Shown here in pieces: positions 35,776 to 45,330 of a stretch of 64,000 bases of DNA. The stretch spans positions 277,042,662 to 277,106,661 of the forward strand of contig NC_090322.1 of NCBI RefSeq assembly GCF_040869045.1, given 5' to 3'. A model generated the notes under the pieces. The model made no database searches, was not told where the DNA came from, and saw only the letters and a list, made by a program, of their open reading frames with translations. The first letter of the stretch is position 1, and each line of letters opens with the position of its first letter. Made by a program: the position numbers and the translations under genes. This DNA is from Eurosta solidaginis. Lineage: Eukaryota; Arthropoda; Insecta; Diptera; Tephritidae.

Positions 35776-36405
35776 CCGGTAAAATAATAGCAGTGGTACT
35801 TTTTATCATATTTCGTCAATTTATTTCTCTTTTTTATTTTTGATAATTTATGAAAAAACTTTTGTAAATTTTGTCGCAGGAACTATGCAAACCAATCTCA
35901 AAAACAGTTCCAAAAAAATTCTAAAGCTCGAGAAAATTCTACGAATATTTCGAAGTTTTCGATTTAGAGCTTTCAGATGTTTGTTGAGTATGCAGCTCTT
36001 TAGCCAATTCAATTTTATTTTAATGAAAATTAGGTTTTAAGACGATCGTTTTCTTTCATATAATGAATGAGTATATAGAAGAAAATGAGCAACACCATCG
36101 ACAACAAAATTCTCAAAACTAAACGTTGGCCAATATCGTTTTGAAACTTGCACTTCTTTAAAGTAAAATTGAATTGGCTACAAAGCTGCATACTCAACAA
36201 ACATCTGAAAGCTCTAAATCGAAAACTTCGAAATATTCGTAGAATTTTTTCGAGCTTTAGAATTTTTTTGGAACTGTTTTTGAGATTGGTTTGCATAGTT
36301 TCTGCGACAAAATTTACAAAAGTTTTTTCATAAATTACCAAAAATAAAAAAGAGAAATAAATTGACGAAATATGATAAAAAGTACCACTGCTATTATTTT
36401 ACCGG
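35776..36405. mobile_element. Long inverted-repeat element, 245-bp arms
   Basis: The ends are CCGGTAAAATAATAGCAGTG and its reverse complement. The arms extend to about 36020 and from about 36160, with shared text such as AACAGTTCCAAAAAAATTCT and TCAGATGTTTGTTGAGTATG. Because the arms mirror each other, similar peptides appear on opposite strands (a frame at 35840 plus and one ending at 36341 minus). They are products of the palindrome, not genes. The ATAGCAGTGG end sequence recurs at the far end of the next element. Confidence 0.85.
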
Positions 36406-36688
36406 CGAACAGAAAATAGAATATCAGTCGAAATTTGTATCACTGAATTGTTTTGAGTATGTGATTTTGTAGCCCAATAAATTTTAAGCAACCAACAAAA
36501 AATTGTTCACATTTTATGGGCGAAAATCTGAAATACCCTCGAAAAAACTGTCAAAAATCAAGGCGAATTATGAGAGATCTATAATTTGTACTTTGTTGTA
36601 CTAAAATTTATTGGGCTACAAAACCACATACTCAAATCAATTCAGTGATAAAAATTGCCACTGCTATTTTTCTTTTCTCAGGTGTATG
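36406..36688. mobile_element. Shorter related inverted-repeat element
   Basis: Arms at about 36441-36490 and 36604-36652 share ATCACTGAATTG, TTTGAGTATGTG and TTTTGTAGCCCAATAAATTT. The outer right end reads CACTGCTATTTTTC, resembling the end of the neighbouring 35776-36405 element. It lies just downstream of the MADF-BESS stop codon. Confidence 0.6.
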
Positions 36689-36729
36689 AATCAGTCGAGA
36701 ATGATAACTTTTATATTAATTTATGAATT

Positions 36730-38429
36730 TTAATGTTTCAATTTGTTTGAAACAAGTGCTAAGATGTCTGCTTGCAACTCGTCCTTTTGCGATTGAGACA
36801 GCCTTGCAAGTTTAGATTTAAGCAAGGAGAAAAATATTTCGTCTTCTTGCGTATTAGCCGCAGAGTACCTTTCTCGCATCTTTATCAAAACGTCTTCAAA
36901 AAGGTCATCCACCTTTTTCTTCTTCGGCGGCTCACGAGGTGAAGGGCGTTTGTCTGGTGGCTTAGGAGAATCTACATTGGTAACTGGACTGGAAGTAGAA
37001 AAAAAGATTTAATAAAAGTTTATTATAGGCGTTCAAAGTATATAGCAATTTAAATTTTTGTAAATGATCCCAAATAAGCCTCAAAATTGGAAATTTGTTT
37101 TTGAGTGAAAGATTTTCGTGATTGTTACGATATCCGACGGATGCTTTGCGGAGGGATTGCGGATCGATCCGCGACAAAACAAAAAACTCAATGATATTTA
37201 AAACTGCCCTGGGTTTCGTTATGAAATATTTCATTGAATCACAAAGACAAACGTCTGGACATCGAAACTTTCACTTAAATGCTAGAGTACTTTACGTCTG
37301 CGATAGACAGCTAAAATACATCCATAAATCTCGGTATCAACAATTCAAAAACGGTAATAAACATTTCATAGGCACAATTATTCCTTTTGATTTTACGCTA
37401 CCGACATTTTTGAAGGTGTTTTAGCAGTCGATATACTAGTGGAAACATTAGCGACACTCAGGCACAAATATTTACTTTAATATAAAAAATTTTGGTAATT
37501 CCTTACAAAAGCATGACACTGCTAATACGCGTCCAAAAATAGTGATGTCAAACGACGCGTCTTGACATCAGTATTAATAGTCCGAAGGCGGAAATAAAAA
37601 TTTTAACTCGTTCAAAAGATATTAACGAAAAACCGAAAAAATACCTGTGGGTACCTCCGAAAACGGGGGTGGCATCCATAGTATTTTTGCGCAGAACACC
37701 TTTCTGCATTGGCGGCCTTCGGCCGCACTTATAAAAAATTACCCTGGATGGGTCCAACACCGGTTTGGATACCAAAACTATAACCGCGCAAAACAATTTT
37801 TTTTGTGGGTACGAAATTACAACAATCACATGAAAATCTCTAACTTCAACTGCAAATATCTCCGGACACAGATACAATTTTTATTTTCCGCATTCGGATT
37901 ATTGTTGTCGAGGTCAATACGCGCCTTTTGACACATCTTTCGATATTTTTGGACGCGTATTAACAGTGTCATGCTGTCGTAAAGAATTACCAAAATTTCC
38001 TTACCTTCCCTCCTCTGCAGATTCTTCAATAAACTGCATCGTACTGAACAGCTTCCACTGCTTTCTAAAGCTGGTGCCAGCACCCGACCGCCCTGCATCC
38101 TCGGATTTCTCCTTCCTATATCGATCGCACAAAGAACGCCAGCGTGTTTTGCAGTTATAGGCTGAAAAACAATAAAATAATTATTAAAATACAAAAATAA
38201 ACCACCGCCAGCATTTACTTACCATTGCTGTTGATTGCTTCTGCAACTGCTTCCCATGCTGCATCCTTTGCAGCTTTATTTTTATAAAGCGCCGAGGATT
38301 TGTTGTACAAACAAACGTGCGCTTGCACGGCAGTAATAAGCTGCTCATTACAAATCTGAAATAAATCCAAAAAGGTTATAATTTAATAAAAATATATAAT
38401 TTTTTACGAAAATTAATTCTTACCTCCAT
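36730..38429 (-). CDS. MADF-BESS protein of the Harbinger element, four exons
   Basis: Exons on the minus strand: 38424-38429, 38223-38355, 38005-38161 and 36730-36988. All introns have GT/AG ends and phases 0, 1 and 2 fit together into an uninterrupted frame of 184 residues. Residues about 5-90 form a MADF domain (QLITAVQAHVCLYNKSSALY, DAAWEAVAEAINS, CKTRWRSLCDRYRKEK). Residues 119-126 (PPKKKKVD) look like a nuclear signal, and residues 148-178 (DEIFFSLLKSKLARLSQSQK...) match a BESS motif, a protein-interaction module common in insects. PIF/Harbinger partner proteins of this kind bind DNA and help import and recruit the transposase. The third intron contains a 512-bp inverted-repeat element. 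The first exon is only six bases and rests on the splice pattern. A domesticated host gene is an alternative reading. Confidence 0.75.
37487..37998. mobile_element. MITE inside intron 3 of the MADF-BESS gene (family A relative)
   Basis: Inverted ends start AAATTTTGGTAATTC and continue into AGCATGACACTG and TAATACGCGTCCAAAAAT on both sides. Interior words GCGGCCTTCGGCCGC and AATTACCCTGGATGGGTCC are the reverse of those in the 35175-35594 element. Its right end lies two bases from the GTAAG of the exon 3 donor. Confidence 0.8.
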
Positions 38430-38644
38430 TTTAGCACGAAACAAAATTACAATTTGTAAATAAAAACTAAACGTCAGCTGGCAGTAAACGTCAAATCTAA
38501 ATGTCACGCAAAACAAAAATTGGAAATCGAGTTAGGTTTTCACGCAGAAAATTCAATTTGGGTTGCTCTCATACAAGTTGTATGTGCATGAGACATTTTT
38601 GACAGAAAATGACTTGCGTGCGTTTATATTAGGTTAGCCTGTAA

Positions 38645-39155
38645 ATCCTATTTCAATTCCCCAACAAATATACGTACATTCATTTTGTATATCAGTTCAT
38701 CCTATTACTGATGACAACGCATCGTAAAATTCGATTTTTTCATCCGCCCGTAGTATATAAACGTAAGCAAGAAGTGAGCGTTTGCGGGCGAAAATGGGGG
38801 GACCTACGCTACCTTCCGTAGCAAGGGAGACAAAAAGTCAAAATGGGGGATGTTCCCCCAATGGGGGATGTCTAGCAACCCTAGTAAGACTACTAAATCA
38901 CCCGACTATGTAAGTGGATGATTTCACTCCAAGTTCAGGCATATATTTCAACGAGAAAATTTGATCCAATTTTAAATTTAACCTTAGTTGTATATTTTGC
39001 AAATGGAAAAACATAAGCTCATTTTAGGTCGTGACGGGTGGGACAAGTTACATTGCAAGCACATAATATGTGACTAAATTTAAACTAGCTGCTTAACTGT
39101 AAATATTAATTTTATCTTTGATAAACCCAAAAAAACTTGTATGAATTAATCGGGG
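38645..39155. other. Sequence flanking the Harbinger element, nothing recognised
   Basis: No gene recognised. The stretch near 38840-38870 contains ATGGGGGATGTTCCCCCAAT, a palindromic G/C-rich patch. Confidence 0.4.
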
Positions 39156-39558
39156 ATTGCCCGTATTGCTTTAAATACCTTAGTTGTTGTAAAGTTTTTC
39201 TCAATTGCCTTCTTTTGCATATATTAATCTTCTACACATCATATACTTCGTATGTAATTATGTGTTGTTTTCCCAAATTATTAAAAAAATTATAAAATTA
39301 AAAATGGCTTGAAATAAATGTTTTCATACATTTAAAGCAATACGGGCAATACTCGATTTTCTCATACAAACAGACAACATTTGGTTAATTCGTTGTAGTT
39401 CTATAAATAGAACAAAAACAGCAACAATACCAAGTTTCTCTGAAACCGCCTTACCAACATGCATAACTTCAACACATAATTACATACGAAGTATGTGGGT
39501 GTAGAAGTTTAATATATGCAAAAGAAGGCAATTGGCAAAAACTTTACAACAACTAAGG
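39156..39558. repeat. Double inverted repeat (A B ... A' ... B')
   Basis: Segment A (39156-39177, ATTGCCCGTATTGCTTTAAA) is reversed at about 39331-39350. Segment B (39178-39269, with GTTGTTGTAAAGTTTTT, CAATTGCCTTCTTTTGCATA and ACTTCGTATGTAATTATGTG) is reversed at about 39470-39558. The interleaved order cannot come from one simple foldback. Confidence 0.75.
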
Positions 39559-39922
39559 CATGACGTAGCTGAATGCGTTTGTAACAATTTCAAATATCGT
39601 AGGAGTGCGGGATCGAATAACACTCCCGGGAGAAAAGGCTTTGAAGAGATTTACAAGGTATAATTGAAACAGCTGTCGCCTTGTCCGTCCTGATGTCACG
39701 TTGTTTAAAATTTTCACAAACTATTAAATAAAAAAAACTTAATAAAATAGGATTCCTGGTGGAATTGTATAACTGCTTCAGAAGTCAATAATTTAATTCC
39801 AGTTTTTTATCCGTGGTGTCTTTTCCGGCGAAGTGACTCAGTATCAATCTTTTTGAAATACAATACCGATGGGGTAATTAATTTTGAAAGAAATATGAAA
39901 CGGTGTAGAATAATATTTATAC

Positions 39923-40075
39923 ATATGTGACCCGGCCTATGAAAGGGTGGCTTACGACTCAAAAAAAAAGAACTATACTAAGAAAATGAAGAAATGCAGC
40001 GTTTATCTTTAACAGCTGTTTCTCGCAATTTCTTTGTGAGTCATAAGCCACCTTTTCATAGGCCGGGTCACATAT
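39923..40075. mobile_element. Short hairpin MITE
   Basis: Ends ATATGTGACCCGGCCTATGA and its reverse complement form arms of about 37 bp (through GGTGGCTTA.GACTCA) around a loop of about 75 bp. There is no coding capacity. Confidence 0.8.
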
Positions 40076-40276
40076 ACAAAAGCTTCGAAATAACTACCCA
40101 ATTTATCTCTGGCGATCTTACAACCCAGCACGTTTTCCACCTTAAACATTTTTTTTCGAACCTACGAGGAAATATGTATATATTGATGAACGTTTACTAT
40201 GTAGAAGATATTCTTATCATTTATCTCAACTGATTATTTAAAATCAACGAAAATCAAATATTTTCTGTTATTTATA

Positions 40277-40535
40277 CTGCCGTCGAAATTAAAAATTTTG
40301 GTATCTGAATTTTTTTTTTCGAACATAAGTCAATTATAAAGGCGTCAAATTCGTGTATAAGGAGTTCAAATTTGAAATTTTTTGCCATTAATTGAAAGAC
40401 CACATCCAAATTAGTCCAAAATACTTATTTCCAGTAAGAACGAACTATATGTGTAGGAAAGTTACAACCAAGTTGAGTTCAATATGTCAGTTTCGGTAAA
40501 AATGTAGATGCCCACATTCCTTTTTAGGACGGCAG
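40277..40535. mobile_element. Possible TA-flanked MITE
   Basis: CTGCCGTC at the left and GACGGCAG at the right are perfect 8-bp inverted ends, each flanked by TA. The short terminal repeat makes the call tentative. Confidence 0.4.
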
Positions 40536-40639
40536 TAGAGTGTAGGTTTTTTTGTTGTTTGTATGTTTAATGTTGTGTTTAATTTTACTTAAGATATTTA
40601 AGAATTATTTGTTTATTTGGAAAGACTGAAAAGAAGGAA

Positions 40640-40808
40640 ATATTTACTGGCGTATTGCGATGGTACCATTTCGAAAACCGCCACGTCATCATCGTCAGGC
40701 AATTTTGTAATGTTTTTATTTATTCCAACAGGCTTCACCGGAGATCGAACCACGGCCAAATTACTGAAATCACAATAGCCTAACCATTGGGCCGAGGCGA
40801 ATTCAGTA
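40640..40808 (-). repeat. Second tRNA-derived SINE family, minus orientation
   Basis: Read on the minus strand, the head has CGGCCCAATGGTTAGG (A-box-like) and GTGGTTCGATCTCC (B-box-like) about 35 bp apart, then a non-tRNA body. The wording differs from the other SINE family in the window. A complete cloverleaf with CCA-end pairing was not found, so this is not called as a tRNA gene. Confidence 0.65.
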
Positions 40809-41960
40809 CCAGGTGTTTTTATCCCAACAGCTGATTGCTTCTTCCTGATAATTTTCCATACAACGCCTTGTACAACAATGTATCAGATAATCAAAATGAA
40901 TGAAAATTTTCTTTTGACTTGTTCTTCTGCATGGCGAGTTGGTTTAATTCGCACCGCCATCACCTTGTACGGATTCTCCTTGCCATTGGGCTATTGTGTT
41001 ATATTTGCTTTCTTTACTAATTTCAGTTGTATCCCATTTTCACGCTCTCGCAAAATTTGAGACATTCTGTCTTTACATTAATTTGTCCTAAGCGTCCTTT
41101 TTTTTCCTAAGCGAATACCTGGCTCAATGAGCAAAAACCCGCTTTGATAAACCAATCGAAATTTTCAAAAATAGTTCCAGCCGCTGAACCAAGCCGTTCA
41201 CATTTTTCTCCATTTAACCTCCCTGTATTCAAAAAAGATATAGATGAGAAAACCAAGAACATTTCATGCTTTTTATGTAGATGCTTTACGCATTATTATT
41301 ACATTTCTCCCTGAACCATAGTGTACCTATACCAAGTGTGTTAACTAAGCGATAAACGTCAAAACTACAAACAGCCTCGCTACCCTGATGCAAATCTCAG
41401 GTCTAGAGTTGCATTTTTGGTACCTAAGAGTACTTCAAGCTGAGTTGCATTTAATAGTTAAATAAAACTTTGTAGTATTTACAGATGTAATAGTTGCATA
41501 TATTTCCGCGGAAATAAGAATACTAGATTTGTAGCCTGCAACAATGAGGAAGCATACGGAAAGCAAAATTTATTTAAATTAGAGTCAAAATATAAAGCGA
41601 CACACGTGTAACGTGTGTAAAATTTCACTTCTAAGGCTGTTTACACAAATGCATAAGGGCATAATTATATAAAACGCTTTGGTCACTTCAAAAGCATATA
41701 TGACACTACTTTATTTTTGCTTGGATTTCAAGCTAAAAAAACTAACGAAACTTTATCGGAACTTCAAAACACAAAAAAAAATTCTATCATGAAAAAGCGA
41801 GATCACTATTCCCCCATAATTAGCGAGTTTGTCATGTTTTTGTTTATGTTTTACATTTTATTTTTACATTAACATTTTTAACAATAAAAAAATGCAAATA
41901 ACACGCGCAAATTATTTCTTTCTCTAATGGTTCACTTTTTTCACAAGAAACTTGATTCTA
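40809..41960. other. AT-rich DNA, nothing recognised
   Basis: No gene or element boundary could be supported. Confidence 0.45.
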
Positions 41961-42588
41961 ATTGTGTTTTTATGCACCAAATTTTCAAACTAAAAAAAAA
42001 AACTTTCATTTGTCTGAAAAAAATAAAGAAAAAACGGCCGAATGTCAAAAAAACCTATCGAAAAACAAACTGGCTCGTTTGTTTTTAATGAAAGGTTGTA
42101 TTTTTCTTGTATTTCGTTAGTTTTTTGAAATATAGTTTAGCGTAGGCACGCAACCAAAGCATTTATGTAAATTTTTCGATACTTCGCCCGACAGATGAAT
42201 TAATGAATGCAACACAACCCAAGCGTCTGTTTAAATCCGCCTTAATTTTTGTAGCTGTGAAAGCCTCCTGCAAATATAATGGTGCTGTAATTGCAAACAA
42301 ATCAAACTCCTATATGACGCTACTTTATTTTCTATGTATTTTTCTTGTATTTTCTCTTATATTTTTTGTCGAGGGAGCCAATAAGGTTTCAATACTGGTG
42401 AAAGTATGTGAACTATATTTGAAAAAACTAACGAAATACAAGAAAAATTCAACGTAGTTCATTAAAAACAAACAAGCCAGTTTGTATTTCGATAGGGTTT
42501 TTTGACATTAGGCAGTTTTTTCTTTATTTTTTCTGACAAATGAAAATTTTGTTTTTAGTTTCAAAATTTTGTGCATAAAAACACAATT
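41961..42588. mobile_element. Foldback-like element with 180-bp arms
   Basis: The left arm (about 41961-42140) and right arm (about 42405-42588) are reverse complements with moderate divergence. They share AATTGTGTTTTTATGCAC, TTTCATTTGTC, TGTCAAAAAA.CCTATCGAAA and TTTCTTGTATTTCGTTAGTT. The loop of about 264 bp holds a hydrophobic frame (42203-42457) that runs into the right arm and matches nothing known. Confidence 0.75.
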
Positions 42589-44875
42589 AAATTCAAAGTG
42601 TAAATTGTGTGTGCAAATGAGTTTTCAATAAGTGTACATTTTTCAGTTTTCATAGTGAACTTGGGTACAGAAATTCAAATTAAAAAGTTTTTCACAATAA
42701 TTTGAAAAACTCTACGTTTTCTCTGCTTTTTACAATTAAAGGAGTAACCCTCCGTAATAAATTAAACTTTTAATGAAAATCAATAACTCTGAATTGAACA
42801 CTTTTCGCCATGATATAAAATTAAAATGCTGTGGAACAGGAGCAACACTTTTGTGACTACATAAACCCTGTTTCAATCTTTTACGTCTCTGCACAGAACC
42901 CTAATTGACCTTTTTCAACCGAAACAACAATGGCAACCCAGATTTTCCCGTTATGCCCACTTAAGCGAGTGCCTGTCAGAAAGAAGTCAACACACTTGTA
43001 CTTGTACACTACGCCCTGAACTGGAGGAAACATTGCGTTAGCTATTTTTATAATTTGCAATTTCCCAGTGTAAGCCAGAAATAGTCTAACAGAAACAAGC
43101 CCTTGGGCAGGTCTATTAATTTGTATGAATGGAACAGTTAACTCAAAAAGAAGCGACTGGCACGGTACGCCTTGTTGGACGGTCATAAGCGTTTAAACGG
43201 TTGAGCGCCAATTAATTATGCAAGTAAGAAACATTGAGTTATTTCCACTTTGGCTGTTTTTTCATGAATCCCGAATTTTCCAATATTGGGTTGAGCTATT
43301 TTTATTTGAATGTTGAATATTTAATATCTGTATGTAGAGAGCATAATCGTCTTGCCAAAATTATTAAAAGCCTTACGGCATCGCTCGTTTCGTTACCAAC
43401 AACAATCCCATTGAATAATCATGACTCGTAGACGTCGATGTTCTAAAATAAAAGTGAATTTGAGTTCATATAAAATATTTGAAGAGATTGATTGTTTTCA
43501 CTACGAAAGAATGTCTCCATAACAATGCGCTACTGAGGCATTTTGTGACCGCAATCGTTAAAACAGTTAACAGCGCCGGAAAATATCCTACGCTTTCCCT
43601 GTCAAACTTTGTGTGCTTAAAGGTGGTACATTTCCAATGTTTACCTGGAAGTTCATGACGCTCCGTTTAAAGAATCAAAGACTTAACATTGTATTGTACA
43701 AATGTATGTATGTATGTAGATAATTGGAAGCAATGAGGAAGAGGACGCCAGACCCGAAGGCTTTACTTAAGCGGCCTTATGCATGTTTTACATGGAAATG
43801 AAAAAGACTTGTCATTGGACGTCCATTGCGTTTGATGTCAGTTTTGACTACGAAGTGATAATTAAAATGTGAAATAAAAGGAAAACTGCAATTGCCCACC
43901 GGTATGGTAAATTAGACATTTAAACATAATCGTGTTGGCAATTTTCTTCGTATTCCAACTGGCGTCCTATCAATTAATAATGCCACAGAGTGCGAAAAAA
44001 CGAGAAATAATAAAAGGGGTCATAAAATAAATGAAAGCACAATTTGAGGCCATTGACACCAAATGACCAGCGGGTCAGTCAGAGGCAATTTTTGATGTCT
44101 GCCAGTTTGACTTAATGACCACCAAACATTATAGTAAAGAAATTAAGTATAGTTCCATACGTCTTATAATGACAAGTTATTTTATAATTATTTATGCAAC
44201 AAATAAGCTTTATCTAAGAAAGATATTTCAATAGGTCATCTTACGGCATCGGGCACTCTGAGCAGTGCTTCTCTGAGCACCGGTTCATACAATTGGATCT
44301 TCATTACTCGCGTCCCAATAAAAAAAAATAAAAAATAAAGTTTAGAAATCCCAGACGAACCAACTGGGAATGGGATTGCTTTAAGCTGGTTGAACTTCTG
44401 ACAAGAGTAGGATAGTCATACTCTGGCACAAAATAAAGCTTTTCATTTTTTCTGTCTTCTGAAGACTCACGGAAGAAGGGTGAAACCTCCATGGCGGATC
44501 GAGGTGCTTAATGACGTCAGATCTTCCAGCAGGCGCCTCTGCAATCCAACCAAGTGAAGTAAACTACTCTTGGATGGGATCTATAGAAGTGGAATCGGAT
44601 AAAACCGGGACTAGCATAGCCCAGCCGAAGTCGTAGGTAAGCTTCAGCGAAAAAATGGACGCATGTAATGAGTTCATGAACAGTAATTTATCGGCCTAAG
44701 AGGAACACCATTTTGGCGAAAGTCAACATACATGGGCCACTAACTCTTTGAAACGTTACAAGTCTCCGGGCCAAAGGGTATAGTTCCTGGGCAACTGTTA
44801 AGATCTAAGAGATTGGTTGAAAGGTGCCCTCTATATGATCGTTGTCATAAACGGCCTGTTTCAGAAGGGTGTGAT
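42589..44875. other. Intergenic DNA, nothing recognised
   Basis: No coding or repeat feature could be supported; short frames at 42881-43186 (minus) and 43234-43431 (plus) have no recognised domains. A TATG-type microsatellite lies near 43703-43718. Confidence 0.45.
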
Positions 44876-44879
44876 CTTC

Positions 44880-45330
44880 CAAGTAGTGGGCTGGAAATCT
44901 TTGTCAGATAGAAATTTTTGAATATACTGAAGAACGGGAGCTCCTGGGTAAAGGATCTAGGTGGTCTGAATAATGTAGATTAATTGTCAAGTCTGCCAAT
45001 ACGGAGCTTGTTCTATTTACCAGGAGGTGCAACATTTATGAATTTAGACCAGATCGCGGGTACTGTTGGATATGCTTAAATATATTGGGACTATTTTTGG
45101 ATACAGAGGCTTTGGTTGCCTTGCACTGCTGTCGAGGACCAATTGGCAAACACTGGCGGCTCTCTCCCGGTCAAGCCGATTATCTTCTATAGAGTCAAAA
45201 GAATGAAAGCGGTACAGCGATAGTCGATGGTTGGTGCCCGGTCGATATCGTGAGCGAGAAACTCGATGTTAATCGGAGATTGAAATTGTCTATATCTGCA
45301 ACGTCTTCCAGGCGGATGACACCACCATTT
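44880..45330 (+). pseudogene. Decayed LINE reverse-transcriptase fragment
   Basis: A frame at about 44998-45062 reads NTELVLFTRRCNIYEFRPDR, the TELVLFTR signature of LINE reverse transcriptases (thumb side). Further on another frame keeps HCCRGPIGKHW-like text near 45123-45160, the same region seen as YCCRRAIGKRW in the 11.5-kb fossil, so both come from related elements. Frame shifts and stops make it non-functional. Confidence 0.65.

Larger units (their letters stand above)
34611..38641. mobile_element. PIF/Harbinger transposon with MADF-BESS gene and nested elements
   Basis: The ends are CAGGCCAACCTAATAAAACC on the left and CAGGCTAACCTAATATAAAC (reverse complement) on the right, flanked by TAA on both sides (34608-34610, 38642-38644), a TWA duplication. 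The first transposase exon runs rightward from 34806 and a spliced MADF-BESS gene runs leftward from 38429, each starting about 200 bp inside its end. The two-gene convergent layout is that of autonomous PIF/Harbinger elements, which encode a DDE transposase and a Myb/SANT/MADF-type partner. The middle holds three or four unrelated inverted-repeat insertions. The remaining transposase exons were not found. Confidence 0.85.

Noticed and set aside
35840..36341. Two nearly identical peptides encoded on opposite strands
   Set aside because: They are mirror products of the inverted arms of the 35776-36405 element, not a duplicated gene.
37122..37424. Plus-strand 100-codon frame as the missing transposase exon
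   Set aside because: It shows no DDE motif or Harbinger wording and lies within intron 3 of the minus-strand MADF-BESS gene.
34336..38881. GGGCTCGCAGAC at 34336 and GGGTTGCTAGAC (reverse) at 38881 as the ends of the Harbinger element
   Set aside because: The match is poor and no target duplication fits. The CAGGC..CCTAATA ends at 34611 and 38641 pair better and are flanked by TAA on both sides.
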